This document shows, piece by piece, positions 1 to 11,435 of a stretch of DNA of 64,000 nucleotides. The notes under the pieces were generated by a model. That model ran no database searches. It was not told the DNA's origin and saw only the letters and a list, made by a program, of their open reading frames with translations. A program made the translations under genes and the position numbers. This DNA comes from Atrina japonica (Eukaryota; Mollusca; Bivalvia; Pterioida; Pinnidae): assembly GCA_030159075.1 (NCBI GenBank), contig BROG01000462.1, positions 248,001 through 312,000 on the forward strand. The letters are read 5' to 3'. Within the stretch, counting starts at the first letter, position 1. Each line of letters begins with the position of its first letter.

Positions 1-970
1 AAGAAACGTACCATTCTATATGCCCAGTTAGATATAAATATGCCTAGGCTAGGCTAGTGAAGCTGCACGCACATGTGATTTTATGACCAATGCTTTCAGT
101 TTCACTTTCAATCTGAACTTTCGCAGGTTCATAGAACTAATGAAATGTCGCCAAATACCGGAATGACGGGACATAAAACTGGAATGAAGCTCCTTTCCAT
201 CGTAATGATACTTTCGTGGAATAATTTACTTTTAAATGTTAATAATATAGGTATTTCATTACATGAAAAGATATTCTGTCGGTATTGTCCTCGTATTTAC
301 TGATCTAGCTTTTCATATTTAAGCCATATCAGTACTAGTGTGATATTGAACCCGACGTAACTACTCATACAATTTGTAGCAAAATTCCTAGAACACTGTT
401 TACCTTCTCACATTGGAATAGTTTATTCTTCGTAGCTATATATAAATAATCTAAAAATGACGAAAACATAATCTGATGTGTCATTCCAGTGGCTTTATGC
501 GTTATCCTGGTAATATTACAATTATTCCGGTTATTTTATATACCAATCTCTCACCACAGGGCATATTACATTATATGACAACAAAATTGACGAAATGAAA
601 GTAAGTCTATACGGCAGCGACATATATATTATCAAAATCACCGGTAATATAAATAAATGTCCCACTATCGGTAAATAAATTACAAAAAGAACAAAATGGT
701 TTTCCACAACAATTTATTTAATTACCGTATATATCTTCAGTCTATTTGAAGTGATATTTTTAACCCGACCAGTCGGGCTACTTTGACACAAATGAACTAG
801 ACCGGACCACTAGTCAGGGTCGGTCGGACGTGTCTTAGTGTTGAGCCCTGATTGGTCTAAGTAAAAGACATTGTTGTACCATAATCAAGTGTTTTTAATA
901 AGAGTGCAAAGCAGGCAAAATCAACCTATGGTACAGATTTGGCTGGCTATGAGATTTCTGCATTGGAAAA
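1..970. other. AT-rich stretch, no gene seen
   Basis: No reading frame with recognisable protein similarity, no tRNA-like fold and no convincing terminal repeats were seen here. The sequence is ordinary AT-rich intergenic or intronic DNA. Confidence 0.5.
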
Positions 971-973
971 ATA

Positions 974-1157
<184 letters not shown>

Positions 1158-1494
1158 CTGTATCAAATGTACATTATGTATACGCCTTTGGTGGCCCCAG
1201 ATATATGGCCGTCATTTCTGTTTTCCGGTATTAAAAATTTTATTGAGAACACTGATACATACCACACGTCACCATAAGCAACATGTCTCAGACTTGATTA
1301 GTACCGGTGCAAGTTTGTGGTCTTTATATTTCCTACAACTTTATTCACATTGATCATGTTGATTATCCATCTCAAAAGAAGTTTTGATCAACAAAAAGTT
1401 AAGTAATCAGGGCAGGACATATCATTAAAAATATTATTTTGATAGATTATTTCAAAAGCCCAGATACGTATTCTCTAGCTTCTAGACACAAAGT

Positions 1495-2048
1495 TGTCGT
1501 TTCCCCATGGCCATGGTTCATCAGGGTGTTTCCCAGAAATGTTCAAGAGAGTTCATTATCAAACTGCCACTTGTTCTTATTCCAGACAAATATTTCATTA
1601 AATTGACAGACTGAAAATAGTGCGTTCATTCCATGTAAAGAATTGGATATCATCGTTGATTAACTTGATAAGGGTGATTTCATTTTCAGATCTTTGGCTG
1701 ATCATAACACAGGGGAATATCAGATACATTTTGATCCGACACAAGTTATGTTTATTAATAAATTTTCATATTCATACATGTACATGCTGGAAAAAAAAAA
1801 GGAACACAAACGAAAACATCTTGACCAATATGTAGGGCAAACACATCCCATAATTCAAAGCTGGTAGAACAAATCCATAAAATCTCAAATATACAGACAA
1901 AGCGGAGGCAATGTATAATTGCTTTCGGCAAGTGAAAATTTCAGCAGGCCTATTTTAAAAGCTCTGGGAAGCGTTTTTCTGGATTCCAAAATTGATGATA
2001 ATAATAATAAAAAAAAAATCAGTTTTTCAAAGGGGTGGGCTGCAACAT
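1495..2048 (+). repeat. Dispersed repeat R2, copy 1
   Basis: This block matches 19914-20540 over most of its length, sharing for example GTTTCCCCATGG, AAGAATTGGATATCATCG and ACATTTTGATCC in the same order. Parts also match 42640-43400. No intact reading frame is visible. It is a decayed interspersed repeat of unknown class; apparent short proteins on either strand are shadows. Confidence 0.75.
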
Positions 2049-2133
2049 TCTCAACCCCTGAAAAACAATGGACTCTACTGTAAATCAAAGAGTTAGGTTA
2101 ATCCAAAAGTGTTTTTAGGGTTGAATGAGTTAA
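2049..2133 (+). mobile_element. Short imperfect foldback element, TTAACTCA family
   Basis: Starts near TCAACCCCTG and ends with AGGGTTGAATGAGTTAA, so the ends are roughly inverted. Near-identical internal text (GGACTCTWCTGTAAATCAA) recurs at 48744-48834 and a more diverged copy lies at 50300-50378. Probably a very short non-autonomous DNA transposon. No coding capacity. Confidence 0.5.
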
Positions 2134-2311
2134 AGTCGTATAAGCTGTGTTCTCCAAAAAAAAAAATAATAAAAATGAAAAATACTTCGTTATTTATTAA
2201 TGAGATTGATGTACAATAACAATTTATAGAAGGTTCCTCTATACAGAGGCATCAGAATTCTTATATTCCTATATACTTTGAGAAAATAAGATCAAGTACA
2301 GGGTCTTGAGT

Positions 2312-2330
2312 TATATATATATATATATAC
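2312..2330. repeat. Short (TA)n tract
   Basis: About ten TA units, visible directly. Confidence 0.8.
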
Positions 2331-3404
2331 AATTTAGAATTAGTGAAAAGGTGAAGTCGAATTAATCATTTGCATATAGATAACTGACAAACTGGGTTTC
2401 TCAAGCCAGTTTCACAAAATATATACTGCAGGAATTTAAGAATTTGTATGCCTGTGCAGGTATCTCTTTTTTATTGTACATCAATCCAAGTAGCAAAAAA
2501 TTATTTTGTAGGGAGTTGGGTGGGGGGCACATAGAGCTCAGGGGTCAAATTTAACAATTCTGTCTCGCTAGTCAGTTGGACCGACCTACGGTACTTGGAA
2601 ATAAATTATACTAGTGAATCCTATGACAAAGTCACAAGCCCCAAAGAAGTACGACCAATTGCCAAATTGGTACATAATCACCAAATCAGGACCAGATTTA
2701 CAAAATTGGTAGTTTTAGTAAATAACCTGTTTTTGTGTTTTTATATTCGTATGAGTCAAAGCAACTATGATTTTCTTGGTATGAGTTGACCAAAAGGCTG
2801 ATTAGGTGTTAAATGTACATCTGCATGCCCGTACACACACAAACTTTCATTAATTACCGGTATTGCCTATGTTTATAGTGTAATGTCTATATACATTTTC
2901 TACTATTAATCAACTGGACTAGCTGAAGCACACCCTCGACTAGTCCGCTGCAGAAGTAACTCGTCTCCGACTGGCGGTCTGTGGCTAATTTCAAAGCCTG
3001 CAGCTAATGCCCCTTTAAGTATATCATGTGGTCTACTACAAGGTTACATTATAACAATACAGAATTACAGCATTCACACTTTCACATATTTTATGACACA
3101 CAAGTCTGTCATCTTAGTGACAGCACATGTATGAGATAATGTATAGATTTCCATGTATAACAATGTTATCTGTGACCTAGCTAGCATCTGGTCATATCTG
3201 TTTATACTTCCTATACGTGTCCGTGTGTCCGGGATTATATGTAGATCTGTGTACACGACAGCTGAATGACATCTGACTACATTTCCTCTTATAACATGTA
3301 CAAGCTTAAACAAATACACTGCATTGTACATGTACATGTAGATCATACTACACATTTAGATCTCATTACATTACTCTGCATGTCTCATTGTTCCATAACT
3401 TATC

Positions 3405-3598
3405 AGTACTGCAGGGCTTAAACTTAACATTTTAGAACTGCAGGGCTTAAATGTAACATTTTAGTAATGCAGGGCTTAAATTTAACATTTTAGTAATGCA
3501 GGGCTTAAATTTAACATTTTAGTAATGCAGGGCTTAAATTTAACATTTTAGTACTGCAGGGCTTAAATTTAACATTTTAGTACTGCAGGGCTTGAATG
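3405..3598 (+). repeat. 29-bp tandem repeat, about 6.5 copies
   Basis: The unit is TGCAGGGCTTAAA followed by TTTAACATTTTAGTA(A/C), 29 bp long, repeated head to tail with few substitutions. The last copy (TGCAGGGCTTGAATGGG) decays at about 3595, directly abutting the inverted-repeat element that begins at 3602. Confidence 0.9.
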
Positions 3599-3601
3599 GG
3601 T

Positions 3602-3798
3602 CTAATTCATGTACCATGTGATAACCGATAACTTTCGTGCGGTACTAGTATCTCCAATGTTGATGGAACTTAACTCTAGTAATCTTCCCGCTGAAATGAC
3701 ATTACCGCGGGATATCGTCTGCTAGCATCATTCCATCACCAATAGAAACAATAGTCCAGCAGAAACGTTATCGGGTGTCACGTGGTACATGAATTAGT
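3602..3798. mobile_element. 197-bp TIR element (MITE-like)
   Basis: The left end CTAATTCATGTACCATGTGA is matched by the reverse complement of the right end, CTAATTCATGTACCACGTGA. The match continues for about 39 bp through ACCGATAAC and CGTTTCTGC-like sequence. Size, long terminal inverted repeats and lack of coding capacity are those of a miniature inverted-repeat element. Target duplication is not clear, so the superfamily is unassigned. Confidence 0.75.
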
Positions 3799-4137
3799 TC
3801 CATTGAACATTTTTGTCCCCAAAGGGCCACCAGCATAAATAAGTCTACTAGCCCCATCAAACTTTTATTGGCTGGCCCACAAATAACTTAAATAATTTTG
3901 TGATATATTTCTAAGATAAATAATAACCAACTTTAACACATGAGGACAAGACATGGTGGTTTCAGTTTGTATTAAAGATGAGATAGCTTATATTGTAAGA
4001 TTTACATAAGTGTATAAACAATTATTGAAAAGAGCATTACACTCCATCTTAATTTCTTTTTCTGGACAATGGGGCCAGTACAAATGAAAATTTTACTGGT
4101 CCGTCCTATTATTTACTGGCCATGGGCTAGCGAACCA

Positions 4138-5957
4138 GTAGCCATTTTCACAAAAAATCTTAAGATTATTCTTAAGATGAAATCTTACGAGTATCGTAAG
4201 ATAAATCTTAAGTCATTTTCACAAAACCTATCGTACGATTTTTTTTCTCTTAAGATTTAATCGTAAGATAAAATCTTAAGTTTTTCTCTTAGGATAAAAG
4301 TAAGCATAGCAATGTTTCACTTTCGATTTGCATGCACATACAACATTTCCAGTAAGGCATCACATGCATTTTAGTTGATGTATTTGCACTGTTTATAATC
4401 CAGAAAAGACAAATATTTTGGTGTAAATGAAATTCAGTTAAGTTTGAATAATGATGAAATAAAGTTTCACAAATCTCTGCTTACATTTTACTCCAGCCTT
4501 TTGAAATTACAAAATACTAGTGTATTTGTTTGTGTTTCACATGTATGTTATCTAGATCTATAACGCATCAGTAAATCATATGTTTGTAGACTATGTTTTT
4601 GTGTATTAGCATTTTAAGTTCTATTTCGTAATTTAAATGTGTGTGCTTCACATTTGCGTTTCTTCATACTATCCTGTACAACTTTTGTATATGTGTATCT
4701 CACAAGAGATAAACCGATAATTTAAATGGGAGGCACAAGTCTTGATATTGTTGCTAAATGGAGGGAGTCGCGAAAATTCTGTGTTTTATTTAATAGAGAA
4801 ATTGATGGTTTTACACCTATTTTGCCAACTTTAGGGGTCGCATTTCGTAAGGGGTTTAGGGTTTACGCTTTCAGAAAAAAGTGAAATTTAAAGTCCATAG
4901 ACACCTTTTTCTACATTCAGACCCGACAATAGGGCCTATGCCTGATAATCCGCTAATAAATCAAATTGTTTATCTTTCTCAAAAGAAGATTTATAACTGA
5001 TTCAGCAAAAAAAAGTATATTAAAATCGCAGCAGAAATGTGACCCAGTAGTCTCAAATATTTTTTTTTATTTGTAACTAAGCTTTGAGAGCCCTACCACC
5101 CCTCTAAATCCACCGATATAATTTAAATATTTTCTGGTAATGGTGATAGATCTAGTAAACTCGACTTCATTTGAAACACCTCTAATTTTGAGCTTTGATC
5201 GACATGTTACATGACATCAGAGTGCGTGACTTTAAGAACGCTAGGATTTTTTACAGATGTAAACAATAGTGGCAGGGCTAGCAAATTTTAATTTTCTTGA
5301 CTAAATCTATCATTATAGATCTATTAAAGGATTACAAAATGTGTGTATATGTTATCTTATTATGACAATGATATAGGCCTAGATTTCTATTCTAGATCTA
5401 AATCATTGCTATTTTTCTGATTCACGGATTATGTGACAAGGACAGTATGGTAGGTTAGATCTTCTGTAGTTTCAACACAACGTAATCGATCTAGTCCTAG
5501 ATTTATTAGCCTACTAAATACAGAATTCCCTCTGGATATGGGGAGAAATCGCAAGATATTTTTCTGTACGCCCTTCAATTAAATCTCTTCTTGTGTCAAC
5601 TAAGTTCACGTTGCAGTGCCTCGGAAAAAGGCAGCGAGCTAACGGCTGGTCAATATTTAGTGACTCATAGATCTATCTATACTCAGATTCTATTGTAAAA
5701 AATCTGTTCTCTGCGAATAGCTATTCTGTTAATCATATCAAACAACATATTAAATTCATCTTTATTTCTAGAGACACTTACGAATATACTGATAAAATCT
5801 TAAGAGTAACATTTTCTCTTAAGTGTGGGTGATAGCTATAAGTTACGACAAATTTTTATCTTAAGATTCACTAAAATGTTTTCATGAAAACCATAACAAT
5901 CTTAATTTCACTCTTACGAGTAAAAGTTATCTTAAGATTTTTTGTGAAAAGGGCTGC
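4138..5957. mobile_element. 1.8-kb TIR element with CTTAAG-rich subtermini
   Basis: The left end GTAGCCATTTTCACAAAAAA and the reverse complement of the right end, GCAGCCCTTTTCACAAAAAA, are inverted repeats, each continuing into TCTTAAGAT. The outer 150 bp on each side is packed with TCTTAAGAT/ATCGTAAGAT palindromes. Such arrays of subterminal motifs are typical of transposase-binding regions in DNA transposons. No transposase frame is seen, so it is non-autonomous. The middle (4740-5075) carries sequence of dispersed repeat R2. Target duplication is not evident. Confidence 0.7.
4740..5075 (+). repeat. Dispersed repeat R2, partial copy inside the CTTAAG element
   Basis: Shares ACACCTATTTTGCCAACTTT, TATCTTTCTCAAAAGAAG and AATCAGCAAAAAA-type segments in order with 42730-43000. 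It lies wholly within the TIR element at 4138-5957, so one was inserted into, or captured by, the other. Confidence 0.6.
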
Positions 5958-6083
5958 AGTGCTACATGTAATCGAATCAAGCTTACTTTCTTTTTTTATA
6001 CGGGGGGGGGGGTACGGAATACAGTGAACATCTATAGAATGTCCCTTGTGTAATGTTTTTATAGATTTGATATATGACCTACA

Positions 6084-6326
6084 GCAGGGATTTTCCTTCC
6101 TCCTAAATTCTTAGTCCAGGGTCCGAACAAATTGGGAAAATATAAAAAAAAAAATTAAGTAAAACAGAAAAACTTAAAAATGTGATATTTTTTGAAAATA
6201 CTTAAATACTCTTTATTTTGAAATTCTAAATTGGGAATTTTTGCATATTTTTGGGAAGATACAAGCCATTTTGGCACTGGGAAGGGTCCAGATCCTAAAC
6301 CCAAAATTGCCGAGAAAAATTCCTAT
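6084..6326. mobile_element. Degenerate element with CAGGGATTTTCC-like end
   Basis: Begins CAGGGATTTTCCTTCC, contains TTGGGAATTTTTGC and TTTTGGCACTGGGAAGGG, and ends near AAAAATTCCTATA, a weak inverse of the start. The same words occur in the better preserved element at 7842-8101 and in a partial copy near 9756-9830. Decayed non-autonomous DNA transposon; boundaries are approximate. Confidence 0.4.
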
Positions 6327-6532
6327 ATAAACTTGATCAGTGACATCAAAAGCTACATGTACCATATCAAACACTCAAAGCATGGTAGCAAATGTTTTCT
6401 ATTGTTGTACTGTTTCTACATTTTGTAAATTTGGTAGCAAAACAAATATTTTGGTTGAAAATCTGCTACTTGCTACCTTTTAATTCAAACCCGATGAATA
6501 GACTCGCATAATAGATCAACAAATTGACTTAC

Positions 6533-6775
6533 CCTCCATACCAACCACAGAATTATGTGGTAGGTAACAGTAATCTCTGATTTTCTTGTGGTCGAAAAGG
6601 TCAGTGAAGGTTAAGGCGGCTGATTGGTCATCTTGGCTGCTGTACTGTTCTCGAAAATGATGAACTGGATTGCGAGCACTGCTCCGCAAATATTTAGTTT
6701 CTGTTTGCCAAGCCATGCCTATGATATCAACATCAGAAGTTTCTTGTGCAGGATTTATCCAAAATGAATGAATTA
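6533..6775 (-). CDS. Isolated exon-like reading frame, unknown product
   Basis: On the - strand an open frame ends at a strong splice donor (GGTAAGTCA; exon end 6533). It can start in two ways. The first is an ATG at 6815, whose first 14 residues (MKIFVHIFFYFLSV) look like a signal peptide. The second is an acceptor at 6777-6776, preceded by a pyrimidine-rich run ending TTTCTTTCAG. I prefer the second: the apparent signal peptide would then just be the translated polypyrimidine tract, and the exon (243 bp) would be symmetric phase 1-1, as is common for extracellular modules. The peptide is polar, with two Cys-free stretches and motifs such as NPVHHFREQY and FDHKKIRDYCYLPHN. I do not recognise the family. 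No partner exon was found on either side within the window, so it may be a terminal part of a gene with long introns or a stranded fragment. Confidence 0.45.
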
Positions 6776-6815
6776 CTGAAAGAAAATAAAAGAAAATGTG
6801 AACAAAGATTTTCAT

Positions 6816-7835
6816 TGTCTTAAAGTCATTTCTTGTCCACCATACTTTGAGAATTGCAAATTAACTTTCGGTATTTTTTACGAAGATTATCGAGTGACCA
6901 ATAAACACATGCTATTTGCGGTTAATATGCATTCTATTCTTATTACCCTTTGCGTTTATTTTCGTACATTATCATTTCATATTTAAATCAGGCAAAGTTT
7001 TTCTTTTTGATCGGTTCAAAACATTCATTTTTTAAATTGTTCATGTGCCGCATATATCAGGTGAACTTGACCCATTTTAAACTTGTACCATTGCATTCTC
7101 GGCTTTATCATTCTTGACACATATGATGTTTGTTTGTTTGTTTATTCTTGTTTAATATCCCACTCAAGAATTTTTCACTCATATGGAGACGTCATTAAAT
7201 GCTAGTGAAGAGCTTCAAATTTTGGCCTATGCTCGGCACTCACAGGCATTGAGCGAGGGTTCTTTAAAGTGCTGACACCTACTGTGACACAGTGGGATCT
7301 CTGTTTTTACTGTCTCATCGGAAGGACAGGAAACCAACCTGCCGCTGGCTGGACTCGAACTCACAATCAAGAGTCTAGTGTGCTACCGACTGAGCCAGGT
7401 CGGCTCTTGACACATATGATCATGAACTGCCCAATCCACCGGACATGGCGGCATGATTATAAAACATGAGGTACATATACTTTCCACAATTATATTGTTT
7501 TGATTTTGTCAATGTCAGCATTCAGGGTAACGTTAAAGATCGGAACATATTCTTTTAGTGACCAGATAAATCTATTGATATATTCATCCGATTTTCTTCA
7601 GGTATTTAAAATAGCGTTGAAAAGGATATATTTTACATAATACATGCACTTTGCAATAAAAATCACGTCCTGTATTTCAAAAATAAATATAAAACATAAA
7701 ATTCAGCCGACTTTAACATAGTCCGAGCGCGAAAAAGACCGAGATCCCCATACCAAATTACAAAGAACTTTTACAACGTTTTACATGTTTGATAATGTAT
7801 TTGAACACACATTTTACTGACAATATTGTACATAT
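6816..7835 (+). repeat. Dispersed repeat R1, copy A (split by a SINE)
   Basis: The parts 6830-7127 and 7405-7835 are collinear with 10300-11000 and 12920-13700. Shared words include CCAATAAACA, GCTATTTGC, TCAGGCAAAGTT, ATCATGAACTGCC, GGCGGCATGATT and TTATATTGTTTTGATTTTG. The 277-bp gap is exactly the SINE at 7128-7404. Copy A also lacks a segment near 7750 that copy C retains. No protein is encoded; class unknown. Confidence 0.85.
7128..7404 (-). mobile_element. tRNA-derived SINE, copy 1 (- strand), with 16-bp target duplication
   Basis: Read on the - strand, the head is tRNA-like: a GGCTCAGTCGGTAG-type A box near 7385-7398 and a B-box-like GAGTTCGAGTCCAGC near 7350. A conserved body follows (GGTTTCCTGTCCTTCC, AGACAGTAAAAAC, GTGTCAGCAC) and then an AAACAAGAATAAACAAAC tail. 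It is flanked by the perfect direct repeat TCTTGACACATATGAT (7112-7127 and 7405-7420). Two other R1 copies show the empty site. Confidence 0.93.
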
Positions 7836-7841
7836 ACATAT

Positions 7842-8101
7842 TAGGGATTTTCCACCTTTTTGGGGGGAAATGGGTCTGGGCCTTTTGAGTTGGAATTTTT
7901 AGCAACATTTTATTGAAATTGAGAAATCCAGAAAATACAAAATAAATCTAAGAAAACTCAAGAATTTCTTCAAATTCAATGTCATTTGACTTCAGTTGGG
8001 AAATATTTTGACTGCAAATTGTTAAATAACTTATTGATTTTGCATTGGGAATTGGGCCTTACATGTATTTTGGCCCTATATGATAGGGTGGAAAATCCCT
8101 G
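7842..8101. mobile_element. 260-bp TIR element, AGGGATTTTCCACC ends
   Basis: Left end TAGGGATTTTCCACCTTTTT; right end reverse complement CAGGGATTTTCCACCCTATC. Flanks share CATAT. Short inverted ends of the (T/C)AGGG type and the absence of coding capacity fit a non-autonomous hAT-like element, but the target duplication is too eroded to prove it. Confidence 0.65.
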
Positions 8102-8394
8102 CATATCTTATACATGTTTTTCTTTTTACCTGCTCTTTCTGATAGTGATAATGAGAGAATGAACATACCTATATATACATGATACAATGTATCAATATCA
8201 AGCCAAAATCCGATCTTACAAAATGCACATTTATTTTAAATTTTCTTCTTGTTGACAGTTTCCTGCTTACAATGTAAATATGTAAAACAACATCTGTACA
8301 ACGGCTAAGTAAACCAACAAATATAGTCATATTGTCCTATTCACATTAGATGGCGGGCGGGTTAACCTTTAAGATTATTATAAGAATACTCTGT

Positions 8395-9290
8395 TATGTA
8401 TGGTGACAAGTAGGAACGGTTACTCTAGTCAGTGTAATTCTAATGTTATGCTTTATATGGATACTCTCTTATGTATGGTGACAAGTAGGAACGGTTACTC
8501 TAGTCAGTGTAATTCTAATGTTATGCTTTATATGGATACTCTCTTATGTATGGTGACAAGTAGGAACTGTTACTCTAGTCAGTGTAATTCTAATGTTATG
8601 CTTTATATGGATACTCTCTTATGTATGGTGACAAGTTGGAACTGTTACTCTAGTCAGTGTAACTGTTATGCTTTATATGGATACTCTCTTATGTATGGTG
8701 ACAAGTAGGAATGATTACTCTAGTCAGTGTAATTCTAATGTTATGCTTTATATGGATACTCTCTTATGTATGGTGACAAGTAGGAATGATTACTCTAGTC
8801 AGTGTAATTCTAATGTTATGCTTTATATGGATACTCTCTTATGTATGGTGACAAGTTGGAACTGTTACTCTAGTCAGTGTAATTCTAATGTTATGCTTTA
8901 TATGGATACTCTCTTATGTATGGTGACAAGTAGGAATGATTACTCTAGTCAGTGTAATTCTAATGTTATGATCTCTCTTATGTATGGTGACAAGAATTCT
9001 AAGTCAGTGTAATTCTAATGTTATGCTTTATATGGATACTCTCTTATGTATGGTGACAAGTAGGAATGATTACTCTAGTAGTGTAAATGTTATGCTTTAT
9101 ATGGATACTCTCTTAGTCAGTGTAATTCTCCAGTGTGTAATTCTAATGTTATGCTTTATATGGATACTCTCTTATGTATGGTGACAAGTAGGAATGATTA
9201 CTCCAGTCAGTGTAATTCTAATGTTATGCTTTATATGGATACTCTCTTACGTATGGTGACAAGTAGGAATGATTACTCTAGTCAGTGTAA
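8395..9290 (+). repeat. 75-bp minisatellite, about 12 copies
   Basis: The unit begins ATGGTGACAAGTAGGAA and continues through TTACTCTAGTCAGTGTAATT, CTAATGTTATGC and TTTATATGGATACTCTCTT. Successive ATGGTGACAAG starts at 8400 and 8475 give the 75-bp period. Variants AACGG/AACTG/AATGA distinguish units. Partial units near 8660, 8970 and 9090-9135 break the register. Because 75 is divisible by three the array reads as a 25-residue peptide repeat, but the frame is lost at each partial unit, so it is treated as non-coding. Confidence 0.93.
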
Positions 9291-9398
9291 CTTTATCGCT
9301 TTATTACCTAAAACTAAACTTATTCAGGTCAAACAAAGGTTTACAAGACTCCATCCCAACAGGTGATACAGATTTTATTATATTTCTACACTAAAAGT

Positions 9399-9616
9399 TG
9401 TTGAGTGGTAGCATGTTCGACTCTTGATCATGAGGTCGTGAATTCGAGTCCAGTCGGTGGCAGGTCGGATTCCTGTACTTTGCATGAGAGAGTAAAAACC
9501 AAGGTTCCATGTCACAGTAGGTGTCAGCACATTAAAGAACCCTCACTGCGCCATAAGTGCTGAGCGTAGGTCAAAATTTGAAGCCTTTCACCGACATTTG
9601 GTGACATCTCCATATG
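9399..9616 (+). mobile_element. tRNA-derived SINE, copy 2 (3'-truncated)
   Basis: A tRNA-like head with a good B box (GAATTCGAGTCC at about 9440) precedes the body AGAGTAAAAACCAAGG, GTAGGTGTCAGCAC and GAGCGTAGGTCAAAATTTGA. The copy stops at GACATCTCCATATG without the AAACAA tail seen in copies 1, 3 and 5. Confidence 0.85.
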
Positions 9617-9755
9617 TTACCACCAGTACAGAGTCAAATGCAGTCAATATACAATGAAACCTCCCTAAGGTAAATGAGAGGTATCAAGTGTAGTTCATAC
9701 ATGTGCTAAATTCTCATTTTACTGTTTTATACTGAATCTGGATGGCAATCTATAA

Positions 9756-9830
9756 TCGGGAATTTTTTATCAAAATGAGGAAAAAATAGCAGATTTTTGC
9801 ACTGGGAATGTGGCCTTATGTATGTGGTAT
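9756..9830 (+). mobile_element. Partial CAGGGATTTTCC-family element
   Basis: CGGGAATTTTTTATCAAAAT, GCAGATTTTTGCACTGGGAA and GTGGCCTTATGTATG resemble the right half of the element at 7842-8101. Only a fragment remains. Confidence 0.35.
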
Positions 9831-10134
9831 GCTGTACCGGTACATGTATAGATGTACTTTAAAGGGATGGTTCACCATCAATACAAGTTGGATTGTAACA
9901 GGAAAAGATTATCTTCCTGATCCCAAATTCAGTCGGACCACACATTTACAAGAAATAAACTTTTAAATCTCAAGATCAAGCTGGTGTGGGGAAATCCTGC
10001 TTCGTGATAGAGAGCGCTGTCTTCATGACGTATATTACACCATTCCTGAATAGCCAACAGCCCTGCGAAAACATGTTCTGTAATTCTTATGTTTTTCATT
10101 TAAAACAAATAAATTAAGCAAAGAAGTATGTATT

Positions 10135-11005
10135 AAAGCGATATGAACTGTCAAAGGTTTTACATGCTGTGCCCATTTTATGTGATATTTTATCTCATAT
10201 GTATCCCAAAGAGACCATTTGGTGGTTAGAATAACAAATGCATGCGTATATCTTCAACAATCTTGTCAAACGTAACCCATAATATCAGTTATTATTTGTC
10301 CGCCATTACTTTGAGCATTGGAAATTAACTTTCAGTAATATTTTACAAAGATTACTGAGTGTCCAATAAACATGTGCTATTTGCAGTTAATATACATTCC
10401 ATTCTTATTACCCTTTGCATTTATGTTCATACATCATCATTTCATACATGTACCTAAATCAGGCAAAGTTGGTCTTTTCCATCATTTCAAAATATTTGTT
10501 TATGAAACTATCCATGTGCTGGGTATATCAGGTGATCTTGACCCATTTTTAACTCATCCCATTGCATCCTCAACTTGATCATTCTTGACATATATAATCA
10601 TGAACTGCCTAACTGCACCGAACATGGCGGCATGATTGTAAAGCATGATTTATGCATACTTTTCACAGTTATATTGTTTTGATTTTGGCAATGTCAGCAT
10701 TCAGGGTAACATTAAAAATTGGAAAAAGTTCTTTTAGTGACCTGATATTTTTATTCATTTTCTTCAGGTATTTAAATAGTGTTGAAAAGCTAATATTTTG
10801 CACAATTCATGTACTTTCCAATAAAAATATATTTCAAAAGTAAATATAAAATACATAAAAATTGGCCGACTTCAGCATATGCCAATTGTGTCAAAGGCTG
10901 AGGTTGCTGATAGACTGAGCACGTAAAGGACCGAAATCCTCCTGAACGAGTTATGAAGCACATTTGATATGGTGACAGAGTTTATCTGAAATGTCACTGC
11001 ATACA
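10135..11005 (+). repeat. Dispersed repeat R1, copy B
   Basis: Collinear with copies A and C from GATATGAACTGTC through AAAGAGACCATTTGGTGGTT, CCATAATATCAG and GAAATTAACTTTCAG to ATTTGATATGGTGACAGAG. It has no SINE at the site corresponding to 7127/7405, showing the unoccupied state (near 10584-10610). Short reading frames inside are shadows. Confidence 0.85.
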
Positions 11006-11375
11006 GAAATACAGCTAGATTTAGACTTGGTCTAATCCACTGTTGTGTACAATACCCTGTAAACACCATTATGTGATGTCTGTACCTATATCTTTTAATC
11101 CCTTGATGTTGGCAGAGACGTTGATGTCGGCAAATCATTTTACTTATTATGAGATGACACATGGCTATTTAATCAATGTATTTAAACATCAAGGTTGAAA
11201 TACAAGATTACATCTGTAAATTCAGAATAGCTGATATTTGTAAATAAACATAATTATTATGATCTCCCAACCTTAACCATATGTTAAAATAACTTCATTG
11301 ATCATTAGTTGCTAATATCACTTAAAACATAAATGAAGCTTTATATATCACTGGTATTATTATTACTATATAGTA

Positions 11376-11431
11376 ATAAATCTCTCTCTTTCTCACTCTC
11401 TCTCTCTCTGCCCCTCTCTCTCATATTACAT
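11376..11431. repeat. (CT)n-rich microsatellite
   Basis: A run of TCTC/CTCT with a few interruptions, visible directly. Confidence 0.85.
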
Positions 11432-11435
11432 ATCG

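Noticed and set aside
9399..9470. tRNA gene
   Set aside because: The tRNA-like head lacks a complete cloverleaf and is followed by the conserved SINE body found at four other places.
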